DNA of 64,000 nucleotides from CADEDV01 sp036383515 (GTDB lineage: Bacteria > Bacteroidota > Bacteroidia > Chitinophagales > Chitinophagaceae). This document shows, one piece after another, positions 28,839-38,102 of the stretch (position 1 is the first letter of the stretch; each line of letters begins with the position of its first letter). The translations under genes were made by a program, and so were the position numbers. The notes below the pieces were generated by a model, which saw only the letters and a program-made list of their open reading frames with translations, ran no database searches and was not told where the DNA came from. The stretch is taken from the NCBI GenBank assembly GCA_036383515.1, contig DASVOE010000092.1, forward strand, positions 1 to 64,000. Direction: 5' to 3'.

Positions 28839-31028
28839 TTAATATTGGGCTGTAAACGCATCATCAATAATTTGAATGATCCCATCTATAGCGATCGTAT
28901 TTTGCGGATATACACCTGGATTGGTCATATCAACTTTGGCTGTTTTACCTGTATTATCCGTTACTGTTAAAATACCGGCAGGATAGGTAACATTGATAGG
29001 TAAGAAAATCGGGTTTGCCGGTGTAGAAGCCGGGTCCGGTTTACTTGTTGGAAATATCCCGGTTACTTTTCCATCAGTGAATGCTTCCTGCTCAGGAACA
29101 AGAAAATATTTTACCCAGTTTACAAGCCTTGCTTTTTCTGCAGCCGTTAATGTTTGCGAACCCTGTGCGCCGGTTTTTGGGAGTTTACCTGCTACCTGTG
29201 CTGCTATAATAGCATCATTTGATGGCATGAATAAGGTGTACTTTTTATTGATATCGATCGCTGTGACCCCGCCAAAATCTTTAGAAGCAAGTCCGGCCAG
29301 TGTAACCAGTTCTTTAAATTTCAAATATTGCGGGTTTACCTGTGGTGTAACAGAAACGTTGGCAGAAGCAATGGCTTGATAAAGGGATAACTGAGGATTA
29401 TAAATAACTTTATCAACTCCATGGAAATATCCATTTGATTTCTGTTTATTAGGATCAATAATGGTTGCGAGGCTATCTCTTTCAGCACCATGAAATTTAT
29501 TATTTTCAATTGCTATCCAACTACCATTCTGTGCACGGTAAAATCCATAACTCATTGCAGCCGTCGATAATTCCTGGTTCAGGAAAATATGATTGCCGAT
29601 AAGCTGGGTTAGTTCAGCATTACTAAGCGCTACCCAGGCAAGTCCATTCCATTTAAAAAAGCCGGGATTTTGTTGTGGCGCCCAATAAATACCCCGTGCA
29701 TTAAATGCTGCGTTGGTGGGTGCCAGTATTGTATACTTAACCGATTCAACTGTTAGCGTAGCAATCAGGTTAGTGCGAACCAGCATTTCAGCAAAATACC
29801 AGTATTGAGGAGCAAAAAATGCAGGGCCTGTAACAGCAGTAAAAGCAGTTGGTTCAATGACCTTATTAACTTCATACAGCAGGCCATTGCTTGTCATTTT
29901 AACCGATTTGATATCCGGTCTTGTAACTTTTGTTTTATCACCAAGTATACTTATAACATACCCCTTGTCAATTCTTGAAGGCCAATCCATATTATTAGTA
30001 AGATGGCTTTTGAACAATAATGATAAAAGGTTGTCGGGGATTGAATCCTTACTGTTTCCAAAATTGGGCAATACCTTTGTGTTCAGGTACTGATTAAATG
30101 CAGCTTTTGTTGGAATAAATGCACTGAGGGAAATACTTTTCTTATCTGTTCCTACCGGGTTTTCATTGTCAAGGTTTTTATCGGTAAGATACGTTCTCGT
30201 GAATAAGGAGTCTACAATTCCATCTCCGTTTATATCGCCGTTATTTCCCTGTGCTTTTGTAGCAAGATCATTATAGGTATAGTTAAGGAAGCGTTTATTG
30301 TACAAATCAATATAATCGCTGTATTCCGGGTTAGTATCAAGTTCCTGCGCAATGTTCAGCAGCGGATCAAGCACCTTATTAATTTTATAGTATACACCAT
30401 TGCCGGAAGCAACATCCAATGCAGTAACAGAAGCAGAAAGCACATTCATGCGGGTTTGACTATTTATTGTAGCAGATGAGCCAAATACATCTGTATAATC
30501 CTGCGGGGTTACTCCATAATAAGTAAAAAAAGTTGGAGTGTATACCTGCGACATTTTACTTGGATAAAATATTGGGATTGTTTTACCCGTAGATAGTTGT
30601 GCTTTATAGACGAACGTAGCTCTTGTTTCGTATTTATAAATTTCAGGGTTGGCTTTATTCAAACCCGGATTAATAAAATTGTCCTGGAAGAGCATCCATT
30701 TTAAAATATGAAATTTTACAAGCAGCTCAAGCTTGCTGAGAGGAATGGCATCGAGAGAAGCATATTGAGATGTTGCAAAATATTTTTTGAACGCATTATT
30801 ATCAGGAGCCATAACGGTGAACAGGCCTGAAGAACTCAATTCAAGTTTAAGCCCGGGAACTTTATCAATCGCTTGCACAAAAATGGAAAGAGAACTATCA
30901 CCTGCTAACTGTTTATAAATATCTGTTTGCTGTCCGGCCGGTGGGTTATAATAATCTCCGAACTCTCTTTTACAACCGCTAAACACAAATCCAGTTATGA
31001 ATAATAGCAGGAGTATTTTAAATCTCAT
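28839..31028 (-). CDS. Four-FAS1-domain lipoprotein, first gene of the SusCD operon
   Basis: This 729-residue lipoprotein has lipobox GFVFSGCKR. I count four FAS1-like units: about 40-215 (LFTVMAPDNNAFKKYF), 225-390 (LSAFIPTKAAFNQYL, LLYEVNKVIEP), 395-555 (YTILAPTNAAFNARG, YFHGVDKVIYN) and 570-729 (YTLFMPSNDAIIAAQ, NTIAIDGIIQIIDDAF). Unit 2 has an acidic insertion NGDINGDGIVDSLF that resembles a calcium loop. It leads the operon of two SusCD pairs and two further FAS1 proteins. Its start lies about 270 bases from the regulon palindrome at 31300. It probably acts at the outer surface in substrate capture or complex assembly. Confidence 0.87.
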   Translation of the reverse strand: MRFKILLLLFITGFVFSGCKREFGDYYNPPAGQQTDIYKQLAGDSSLSIFVQAIDKVPGLKLELSSSGLFTVMAPDNNAFKKYFATSQYASLDAIPLSKLELLVKFHILKWMLFQDNFINPGLNKANPEIYKYETRATFVYKAQLSTGKTIPIFYPSKMSQVYTPTFFTYYGVTPQDYTDVFGSSATINSQTRMNVLSASVTALDVASGNGVYYKINKVLDPLLNIAQELDTNPEYSDYIDLYNKRFLNYTYNDLATKAQGNNGDINGDGIVDSLFTRTYLTDKNLDNENPVGTDKKSISLSAFIPTKAAFNQYLNTKVLPNFGNSKDSIPDNLLSLLFKSHLTNNMDWPSRIDKGYVISILGDKTKVTRPDIKSVKMTSNGLLYEVNKVIEPTAFTAVTGPAFFAPQYWYFAEMLVRTNLIATLTVESVKYTILAPTNAAFNARGIYWAPQQNPGFFKWNGLAWVALSNAELTQLIGNHIFLNQELSTAAMSYGFYRAQNGSWIAIENNKFHGAERDSLATIIDPNKQKSNGYFHGVDKVIYNPQLSLYQAIASANVSVTPQVNPQYLKFKELVTLAGLASKDFGGVTAIDINKKYTLFMPSNDAIIAAQVAGKLPKTGAQGSQTLTAAEKARLVNWVKYFLVPEQEAFTDGKVTGIFPTSKPDPASTPANPIFLPINVTYPAGILTVTDNTGKTAKVDMTNPGVYPQNTIAIDGIIQIIDDAFTAQY

Positions 31029-31469
31029 AAGCTTATTTTTATCTGTTAAAACTTTACGTTCAATTATTTTTTAGCCCATTCGGGCCTTTATAAAATTGCG
31101 TACATCACATTAACTGAGTAACGCGTTAGTTTTGGTAATGCGACAGTCGATCGTATTGTTAAATTGTGGTTCTCCCGGCTATTTAATCTCTTTCACGAAT
31201 TTTCCGAGCGGTATTTGATAAGGTTGGTGGCTGTTCCTATATATGCTTCAAGGTAACAAGAAACAATAAAATAATATGAGTATGATTGATAAAAAGCAGC
31301 GATAACGTTCTCGATTTTTTTAGAGAGATGGAGCAGCGATTTGAAACATTTAATTCTCTCATCCTAATTACAATTATCAATAGATTGCTTAAAAAACATC
31401 TACAGGACATACGTTAAAAACCTTTTCCTGTATTTCAACCACGCACTGTTTTGTCAACAATCCTGTAAA
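31029..31469 (-). promoter_or_regulatory. Upstream region of the SusCD/FAS1 operon
   Basis: These 440 bases carry no gene. They contain the regulon palindrome at 31300-31313 and, 32 bases toward the operon, a stretch reading ATTGTTT on the minus strand at the place where other sites have ATTTGTA. About 240 bases then remain before the first codon, implying a long 5' leader. I see no riboswitch-like fold that I can name. Confidence 0.5.
31300..31313. promoter_or_regulatory. Regulon operator site 1 (CGATAACGTTCTCG)
   Basis: This 14-bp near-palindrome has central AACGTT; half-sites CGATAAC and CGAGAAC differ at one base. On the plus strand it is preceded by an A-rich run and AG, as at the other five sites. 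The central CG and the two-fold symmetry are typical of LacI-family operators. It lies upstream of the operon starting at 31028. Confidence 0.75.
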
Positions 31470-32921
31470 TCACTGATCATCAGGCTTTGGCAATAAATGC
31501 TTTTGCACTTTTCCTAAAGCTGTTCTTGGAAGTTTATCAACTACAATAAATGAACGCGGAATTTTAAAGGACGCAAATGTTCGTTTGCACCTTTCTTCAA
31601 CTTCTTCAGCATTGTATTTTTCACCCGGTACGATATAAGCTACCGGCACTTCGCCTCTTGTATGATGAGGGATACCGACTACTGCTGCTTCTGTTACTCC
31701 TTCCTGCTCTGTTAAAAATTCTTCTATCTCCCTGGGATAAATATTAAACCCACCACTGATGATCAGATCACTTATTCTTCCGCGCAATGTAAAATATCCA
31801 TCCTCAGAAACTACTGCCATATCTCCTGTTTTGAAATACCCATTAACAAATGCATCTGCTGTCGCCTGTTCTCTTTTCCAATATCCTGCAAAAACATTAG
31901 GCCCCTTTATATGTATTTCTCCTTCTTCATCAATACCTGCAACTGTTCCATCGTGTTTTATTATTTTGGCCGAAATTCCCGGTAAAGGAAACCCTACTGT
32001 TCCTGCCCTTCTTTCTCCTGTATAAGGATTACTGATATTCATCAATGTTTCCGTCATACCATAGCGTTCCAAAATTACATGTCCATATTTTTCACTGAAA
32101 GCTTCAAGTACCTGGGCGGGTAAAGGTGCGGAGCCACAAACAAAAAGGCGTACAGATGACCCGATCTGTTTTGCAATATCGACGGGCTGTTCAAGCAATC
32201 TTATATAAACGGTAGGCACTCCAAAAAAGAGTGTTGGTTTAAAAGATAAAAAAGCTTCTGCTGCTTTCTGGTGTTCAAACCTTACCAATAGTCTCATGGT
32301 GCAACCACTCATTAACCATGCATGTAATCCATTGCCCAGTGCATGCACATGAAATAAGGGTAATGGTAACAATAGCCTGTCATGTTCTGTAATCTGCCAG
32401 CAGGTAACAAGATTAATTCCATTCGTAATAAAATTATTATGCGTAAGAATTGCACCTTTAGAAGTTCCTGTTGTGCCACTTGTATAAACTATGGCAGCCG
32501 GACTGTCGCCGGTTGTACGCACAGGTAGGCGATCAGCAGGCTGGTTTTTAACTTCCGATATTATAGCTGCTAATTGCCAGCACGCAAATCCTCCCGGAAC
32601 ATCTCCGGTTGCAATTAACAATTTAGGTTCTGCATCTTTAATGATATGATCGATCTCACGTTCTTTATACAGGATATTGATTGGCACAAAGATTATCCCG
32701 GTTTTTGCACAGGCAATAAAAAGATCTATGATCTCTGCACAATTCTCTAAGTAGACACATAACCTGTCGCCGGCAATAAATCCTTTTTCCAATAGCAATC
32801 CTGCCATACGATTGCTTCTTATTTCAATATCGCCAAATGTAAATGTATCATCACCAAACTCCAGCGCCGGTTTATCTTTTCTTCCTTTTAGTGAAAGATC
32901 AAAAAGGTCAATCAGGTTCAT
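31470..32921 (-). CDS. matB: Malonyl-CoA synthetase (MatB-like AMP-forming ligase)
   Basis: This 483-residue ANL-superfamily enzyme would join malonate to CoA using ATP. The phosphate loop YTSGTTGTSKGA is at about 146-157, the A5-type segment is RYGMTETLMNISNPY followed by GERRAGTVGFPLPG, the hinge/A8 region includes GRISDLIISGGFNIYP, and the catalytic C-terminal lysine is in LPRTALGKVQKHLL. The ...SNPY-GERR-GTVGFPLPG stretch is what I recall from MatB enzymes and separates it from ordinary fatty acyl-CoA ligases. The malonate transporter genes madM and madL are directly upstream, which strongly supports malonate as substrate. No malonyl-CoA decarboxylase is in the window, so the product may feed fatty acid synthesis or a distant decarboxylase. 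Confidence 0.82.
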   Translation of the reverse strand: MNLIDLFDLSLKGRKDKPALEFGDDTFTFGDIEIRSNRMAGLLLEKGFIAGDRLCVYLENCAEIIDLFIACAKTGIIFVPINILYKEREIDHIIKDAEPKLLIATGDVPGGFACWQLAAIISEVKNQPADRLPVRTTGDSPAAIVYTSGTTGTSKGAILTHNNFITNGINLVTCWQITEHDRLLLPLPLFHVHALGNGLHAWLMSGCTMRLLVRFEHQKAAEAFLSFKPTLFFGVPTVYIRLLEQPVDIAKQIGSSVRLFVCGSAPLPAQVLEAFSEKYGHVILERYGMTETLMNISNPYTGERRAGTVGFPLPGISAKIIKHDGTVAGIDEEGEIHIKGPNVFAGYWKREQATADAFVNGYFKTGDMAVVSEDGYFTLRGRISDLIISGGFNIYPREIEEFLTEQEGVTEAAVVGIPHHTRGEVPVAYIVPGEKYNAEEVEERCKRTFASFKIPRSFIVVDKLPRTALGKVQKHLLPKPDDQ

Positions 32922-32995
32922 AGTATCATTTATTTAGAAATAAAACGGCAGTTTAAAATTATAGTTCAATAAAGAACAGATACGTAAGCAATGAT

Positions 32996-33757
32996 TTAAG
33001 GATAAAATACTTTAACGAGGAGAAACAAAACAGATGGGCAAAGCAAACAACCCAATCCTGTATGAAATGTTGCAGTCATTGCACCATAGGGAACAAGGGC
33101 AGGGTCTGTTGCTGCCAGGCCCGCTGCCACACCACTGGTTGTTCCCATTATTCCACCATATACCATTGCAGATTGCGGATTGTTTAAACCTATCATTTTA
33201 GCAACCAATGGTGTTCCTATAGTTACCAATATAGATTTAACCACGCCTGCGGCTATACTAATTGCAATCACATCCGAACTTGCACCGATTGCACCTCCCG
33301 TAACAGGACCTACAATAAATGTGCAGGCACCGGCGCCAATGGTTGTAATGCTTATGGCATCACTATATCCCATGGCAACGGCCACTATTGAGCCTACTAA
33401 AAAAGGAAGTATTACTCCGATTGTAATTGACAGGATCCCGGCAATACCTGTTTTTTTTATTTCATGAAAATTTGCTCCCATTGCAGTTGATACAATAGCA
33501 AAATCACGGAACATAGCGCCTCCTAAAATTCCAAATCCTGAAAATATTTTTACATCAGCAATGCCGTTTTTCCCGCCTGTCATTCTACCGCCTATATAAG
33601 CCAAACATAATCCTGCGATAATAGCAATAGCAGATCCTGGCAATTTTTTATTGAAAACTTTTTCGGAGAGGAGCATGGCAAAATACATGATAACTCCTGT
33701 TACAAGAAAAGCAAAGATGAATCCGTTCTTCACTAATAAATTGTAGATATAGTCCAT
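32996..33757 (-). CDS. madM: Malonate transporter subunit MadM
   Basis: This 253-residue inner-membrane protein has about eight hydrophobic helices and Gly-rich segments such as GFGILGGAMFRDFAIVSTAMG and GAGACTFIVGPVTGGAIGASSD. Length and pattern match MadM, the large subunit of the two-component sodium/malonate symporter. Its start is adjacent to the stop of madL with no spacer, so the two are translationally coupled. With MadL it imports malonate for the MatB-like ligase encoded 74 bases downstream. Confidence 0.88.
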   Translation of the reverse strand: MDYIYNLLVKNGFIFAFLVTGVIMYFAMLLSEKVFNKKLPGSAIAIIAGLCLAYIGGRMTGGKNGIADVKIFSGFGILGGAMFRDFAIVSTAMGANFHEIKKTGIAGILSITIGVILPFLVGSIVAVAMGYSDAISITTIGAGACTFIVGPVTGGAIGASSDVIAISIAAGVVKSILVTIGTPLVAKMIGLNNPQSAMVYGGIMGTTSGVAAGLAATDPALVPYGAMTATFHTGLGCLLCPSVLFLLVKVFYP

Positions 33758-34126
33758 TTATAGCCCTCCTTGTTTTTTAGATAACCTGGAAAAATAAGGT
33801 ATCAGAAAAAAACTGATCACAACTGATAATCCACCTGCCAATAACGCTACAAGCCCGCCAGCAAGAGCTACCGCAACATTTTGTGAGGCAGACATAGCAA
33901 CAATTACAGGGATATACATTTTGTTCCAGAACATAACCCCGTTGTCCATTTCAGCAGTGAACCATTTTCTTTTATGCATCCAGTGATTAACCAGTATAAG
34001 TAACATCATAGCAAAACCCACCCCTCCCACACTGGCATCAATGTGTAATAGTTTGCCGAGCGATTCGCCAATCAACTGACCCATTATAAAGCAACCTGAT
34101 AATATTGCCACCCCGTAGATTAACAT
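33758..34126 (-). CDS. madL: Malonate transporter subunit MadL
   Basis: This 122-residue inner-membrane protein has about four helices: MLIYGVAILSGCFIMGQLIG, GGVGFAMMLLILVNHWM, YIPVIVAMSASQNV and LAGGLSVVISFFLIPYF. The GGVGFAM-LL segment and overall length match MadL, the small subunit of the malonate symporter. It directly precedes madM and follows the GH109-like gene by 33 bases, within the operon that starts at 39590. This places malonate uptake under the same operator as the secreted glycan-related proteins. Confidence 0.88.
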   Translation of the reverse strand: MLIYGVAILSGCFIMGQLIGESLGKLLHIDASVGGVGFAMMLLILVNHWMHKRKWFTAEMDNGVMFWNKMYIPVIVAMSASQNVAVALAGGLVALLAGGLSVVISFFLIPYFSRLSKKQGGL

Positions 34127-34159
34127 TGATGTTTGTTTTTAATAATAAAAATGTATCGT

Positions 34160-35590
34160 TTATATTTTTGCTTTTGTTGTTCCACCTTTTTCAAGCGAGA
34201 TATCTACTGGTTGATTTTTTTTCCATGAACCTCTTGTAAAATCAGGCACATCTATAGAGTTGGAACGATGTGCGACAGACCATTCGCTTAAAGGAGCAAT
34301 TGAACTCCATAGTGCCGCATCATATACATCCTGATCAAGCGGCAATCCATTGCGTAAACAATCGATGGTGCGCCAATCCATCAGGAAGTCCATCCCTCCA
34401 TGACCACCAACCTGCTTCGCCAGCTCACCAACTTTTTTTACAATTGCCGGTTGATATTTCTCTTCCATTGATTTCATGTCTTTTTCAGACAACCAACCTG
34501 CATGACTGGTAGCAATACGACCGGGCTCCGGATATTTTATGGCAGATCCTTTTGTGCCAACTATTTTATGAATGCGGGAGTATACATTGGGCGAGGTTAC
34601 ATCATGCTGCACCATGATCGTTTTTCCTTTATTGGTACGAATGGTAGTGGTGTTCATATTGCCGCGGTAATGTGTATTTACAAAGGGCTTAAAAAAACTA
34701 TCGGTTCCTGCAAGCTCCTTTGCTTTTTCTGCCATCTGGAAATCAATCCCCGACGTTGAAACAAGGTATTCCATTTTATCACCGCGATTGATATTCATAA
34801 CCTGGCATATAGGTCCTAATCCATGGGTGGGATAAAGATTTCCATTTCTCTTGTCATTTTCTTTTAGCCTCCACATGTTCCAATAACCGCCAGCCTCTTC
34901 TTTCTTAAAGTTTAAATCCAGTAAATTGTGAATATAGGCGCCTTCTGTATGTACAATCTCTCCAAACAAACCCTGGCGGGCCATATTGAGTGTAAGCAGT
35001 TCAAAAAAATCATAACAACAATTTTCCATCATCATGCAATGCTTACGGGTGCGCTCTGATGTATCCACCAGATCCCAGCATTCTTTTAGACTGGTTGCTG
35101 CGGGCACTTCAATACAAACATGTTTCCCGTGGTTCATAGCATATACAGCCATTGGTGTATGCTGATCCCAGGGAGTAGCAATATAAATGAGATCAATATC
35201 TGTTCGCTCACACATTTTTTTCCACGCATCTGCACTTCCGGAATATATTTCAGGATCATGTCCCAAACCGTCAAGAAGTTTTTTAGCTCCCAGCGCTTTT
35301 TCCTGTCTTATATCACATAACGCTTTTATTTCAACACCTTCCAGTTTGCTGGTATTCTTCAGGTGATTAGGTCCCCGCATCCCAAGCCCGATAAAGCCTA
35401 TCCTTACTTTTTCAAGTTTTGGCGCCGCATATCCTGACATATTGAATAGTTGATTGCGGTCAGTGCCGTTAAATTGGGCAATTTCATCCGGTAGATTGTC
35501 GTTTGCAAAAACTTTATTGATGCTGCCTGTTGCAATTCCAAGACCTGCAATCCCGGATATTTTGAAAAACCTTCTGCGACTATTTTTCAT
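34160..35590 (-). CDS. Gfo/Idh/MocA family protein, GH109-like (NAD-dependent glycosidase type)
   Basis: This 476-residue protein starts with a twin-arginine signal (KNSRRRFFKISGIAGLG), so it is exported folded with its cofactor. The Rossmann motif GFIGLGMRG lies at about 64-72. The stretch IATPWDQHTPMAVYAMNHGK, the nearby IEVPAA and MMMENCCYDFFELLTLNMA, and the AEGAYIHNL-like segment are close to GH109 alpha-N-acetylgalactosaminidases, which cleave by a transient NAD+ oxidation mechanism. Many relatives are called GH109 without testing, so the bond specificity is uncertain and plain oxidoreductase activity is possible. It lies between the amidohydrolase and madL. A periplasmic role on an amino-sugar glycoside would fit the NagB-like and HGSNAT-like genes of the locus. 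Confidence 0.8.
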   Translation of the reverse strand: MKNSRRRFFKISGIAGLGIATGSINKVFANDNLPDEIAQFNGTDRNQLFNMSGYAAPKLEKVRIGFIGLGMRGPNHLKNTSKLEGVEIKALCDIRQEKALGAKKLLDGLGHDPEIYSGSADAWKKMCERTDIDLIYIATPWDQHTPMAVYAMNHGKHVCIEVPAATSLKECWDLVDTSERTRKHCMMMENCCYDFFELLTLNMARQGLFGEIVHTEGAYIHNLLDLNFKKEEAGGYWNMWRLKENDKRNGNLYPTHGLGPICQVMNINRGDKMEYLVSTSGIDFQMAEKAKELAGTDSFFKPFVNTHYRGNMNTTTIRTNKGKTIMVQHDVTSPNVYSRIHKIVGTKGSAIKYPEPGRIATSHAGWLSEKDMKSMEEKYQPAIVKKVGELAKQVGGHGGMDFLMDWRTIDCLRNGLPLDQDVYDAALWSSIAPLSEWSVAHRSNSIDVPDFTRGSWKKNQPVDISLEKGGTTKAKI

Positions 35591-35626
35591 ATTTTAGTAT
35601 TAATTAATGAATATAAGCTTTGGGTA

Positions 35627-36757
35627 TTATATTTTATGCTGGTTTAGCCCGGGTATCCATTTTTCTGCATTCTGCCGGTAAATTTTATCGATGACAGTAC
35701 GGGGTAATTTCAACCCGTTAAAACTTCCTTCCACCTGGGGTGCATTCATTTTTTCACCAGTAACAAAAAATTTCCAGTCGCTTAACCATAGGTCATTGGA
35801 AAGGTTTTTTATTTGTTCGGCTGTTTTTCTCTTGTCTGCCACGATATCTGTTCCATATAAAAGCCTGTCCTGGTATTTTATAAAAAAATCATGCACTTTC
35901 TGCCAGTTTGAAATCGCCTGGAACCGGAAATGCGAAACACGGGCAGCCATATCAACCGCCATATTAGGGAACTTATCCAATCGTTTTGCAAGTTCATCCA
36001 CACTCCATTCCAGGCTACCTAAATGCGCACCAATAAATTTTAGCTCCGGATGCTTTTCGAGCATACGGTCACGGGCGGCCACCTGCTGATCATAGGAAGG
36101 AAGTTCCGGATGAAGATACATGTGATAGGCAGGGTTTTCTGCGAAATATTTTTTATCTCCGTTTACAGTCATTTGCTCAATGGGTAACCAACAATTTTTC
36201 GGTTCACCAAGATGACCGATAACAGGAATCTTATTTTTTGCTATATACTGCAAAACAGCGTCAAACTTCGGGTTGTCGATCATCACCAAATTTCCTTTTT
36301 TATCCTTTAATTCCATTCCAACGTTCTTCCATATCTTGACAGCTATAGCCCCGTGTGCAAATGAATTCTTTAAATAAGAAATCGTTTCCTTCTCCCACCC
36401 CTCTTCATTAAAATTCTTTAGTGAAAAAGTGGTAGCATAATAACTCCTCCCGGGAAATGCTTTCATCCATTTGATTGCCAGCTCCTGTTGTTCTTCTATC
36501 GGTTCTCCCGAAAAAGTGTACACATTTATATTCACCAACCGGAAATTATTAGTTTCTGCCTGTTTTATGTAAGTAGTGTCTGTTGTTCTCAGGTGTGTAT
36601 GCGCATCGATCTTATCAACCGACTTAAAATCATCAACCGAATAATATCCTGGTCCGGGCATTAACTTATCATCCGCCACATTTCTTGTTTGTGAACAGGC
36701 AATTATTACACAAATAATAAAAACGAACAAGGAATATATTTTTTTGAACCGGTTCAT
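35627..36757 (-). CDS. Secreted amidohydrolase-2 family metalloenzyme (lipoprotein), copy 1
   Basis: This protein of about 376 residues has lipobox VIIACSQ, so it is periplasmic or outer-membrane anchored. The start at 36757 is chosen because it gives a proper signal peptide; the frame runs to 36796. The fold is the TIM-barrel amidohydrolase_2 type, with metal motif DAHTHL, IPVIGHLGE, FIGAHLGSLEW and terminal LLYGTDIV, supplying H-x-H, two further histidines and an aspartate. Known relatives hydrolyse or decarboxylate small carboxylates or lactones. It is clearly paralogous to the protein at 61894-63024, which shares long identical stretches such as AVKIWKN-GMELKDK and AHLGSLEW. The substrate is unknown. 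Confidence 0.83.
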   Translation of the reverse strand: MNRFKKIYSLFVFIICVIIACSQTRNVADDKLMPGPGYYSVDDFKSVDKIDAHTHLRTTDTTYIKQAETNNFRLVNINVYTFSGEPIEEQQELAIKWMKAFPGRSYYATTFSLKNFNEEGWEKETISYLKNSFAHGAIAVKIWKNVGMELKDKKGNLVMIDNPKFDAVLQYIAKNKIPVIGHLGEPKNCWLPIEQMTVNGDKKYFAENPAYHMYLHPELPSYDQQVAARDRMLEKHPELKFIGAHLGSLEWSVDELAKRLDKFPNMAVDMAARVSHFRFQAISNWQKVHDFFIKYQDRLLYGTDIVADKRKTAEQIKNLSNDLWLSDWKFFVTGEKMNAPQVEGSFNGLKLPRTVIDKIYRQNAEKWIPGLNQHKI

Positions 36758-36821
36758 TAACTTTTTATAGTTGCAATTATGTTTTTCAGCATTCAAACAC
36801 TTTTATTATTTAAACCAGTCT

Positions 36822-38063
36822 CTAAATCTTAATAAATATTTTCCTTTTATACATCCAATATAAAATCAACCACTCCATGAATAACGTAGCTCCGCCAGCT
36901 ACTGATATTGCATAATCAGAACCAAATAGTTTATCAAAATTTTGTCCCAGGTGTATGTGGAGGGAGCTATTGATAAAAGGTTTCATTAAATGCGATATTA
37001 CATAGGCAGCAATGGAATTAACCCCGATTACAGCCAGGACAAATGACCAGCTTTTTTTATTCGCAACATCTATCACCCCATAAAAAAAAGCAAGCAACAG
37101 GAAGCAAATGCCACCGCTAAAGATGACCCATGCCGGTGTCCATATTTTTTTTACAATAGGATTGATTCCGGTAACGTGTAGTAAAAGTGCAATAGTTACC
37201 AGGCCTACACCCGTGATCAAAAAAGATTTTATCCTTTCTCTTTGCGTAAGATCAGCAGACTTCAATGCATTACCGGCAAATAATCCCAGTATCATTGTAC
37301 CGAGCGTTGGAATAAAGCTGAGTGTTGAATACCCACCGTTATTATTAAGAAAAGGGGTTTCCCTTGGAAACAGGTTTAAGAACCACCGGTCAAAAGCGAA
37401 AGCAATATTTGTATTCTTATTCCAATGAGCCGCAAATCCATTAAAATTATATTCCCACCCGGGTGTTGCTCCTGCCGCAGTATAATCAAAATCCGCACCT
37501 GGTAACGGATACAATGCAAATGCAAGCCAGTACACTACTAAAATAACAACGAGTATGATCAGCCAGGTACGTTGTGAATAAAAAGATAAGATAAAAAGGA
37601 ATGTGTAGCCTAAACCAATTTGTGTAAGTGTATCCTCAAAAGTAAAATTCGTTTGGCTTGAATGAGTAGAACGCAGGAAGATGCCGAGGCATATTAAAAT
37701 CAATGAACGGATGATGGCATGGAGCAATAAAGCACTATAAGTTTTGCCTTTACTTAACCTGCCTGCCATCGAGAAGGGTAATACCACACCAACCAGGAAT
37801 GTGAATGAAGGCTGAATAATATCGTGCAATGAGCATCCCGCCCAGGTAACATGTGTTTGTTGCGATGCCAAAAATTGCCAGAAGGCATTGTTTGGTAATG
37901 CCTTTGCCACTGATTTAAGAGAAAGCACTTCTGCCATCATCAGTAACATTACAAACCCACGGTACACATCCACAGAAGCGATCCTGCGGAGGGGTACTGG
38001 TGGGTTTATAATTGCTACAGAAGGGTCAGTTTTTTTTGGTCGTGAAAACAAAACAGTATGCAT
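36822..38063 (-). CDS. HGSNAT/NagX-like membrane acyltransferase (DUF5009 type), copy 1
   Basis: This 413-residue inner-membrane protein has about ten or eleven hydrophobic helices. The N-terminal part has the family signature SVDVYRGFVM, then THVTWAGCSLHDIIQPSFTFLVGV. The H-xx-W-x-G-x4-D-x3-P pattern matches the site of the active histidine in human heparan-alpha-glucosaminide N-acetyltransferase, which transfers acetyl from cytosolic acetyl-CoA to a terminal glucosamine across the membrane. Bacterial homologues often sit in GlcNAc loci. Genes for a propeller (upstream, 39-base gap) and an amidohydrolase flank it in one operon. A paralogue is at 40074-41186. Confidence 0.8.
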   Translation of the reverse strand: MHTVLFSRPKKTDPSVAIINPPVPLRRIASVDVYRGFVMLLMMAEVLSLKSVAKALPNNAFWQFLASQQTHVTWAGCSLHDIIQPSFTFLVGVVLPFSMAGRLSKGKTYSALLLHAIIRSLILICLGIFLRSTHSSQTNFTFEDTLTQIGLGYTFLFILSFYSQRTWLIILVVILVVYWLAFALYPLPGADFDYTAAGATPGWEYNFNGFAAHWNKNTNIAFAFDRWFLNLFPRETPFLNNNGGYSTLSFIPTLGTMILGLFAGNALKSADLTQRERIKSFLITGVGLVTIALLLHVTGINPIVKKIWTPAWVIFSGGICFLLLAFFYGVIDVANKKSWSFVLAVIGVNSIAAYVISHLMKPFINSSLHIHLGQNFDKLFGSDYAISVAGGATLFMEWLILYWMYKRKIFIKI

Positions 38064-38102
38064 TCAGGAAAAATATTTAGGACAATAATATCCGGATCTC
38101 CA

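Noticed and set aside
31029..31469. Riboswitch or attenuator in the long leader of the SusCD operon
   Set aside because: No conserved aptamer pattern or terminator-antiterminator pair could be recognised by eye.
34160..35590. Naming the protein a proven alpha-N-acetylgalactosaminidase
   Set aside because: The similarity to GH109 is clear, but many such relatives are untested and the Gfo/Idh/MocA fold serves many reactions.
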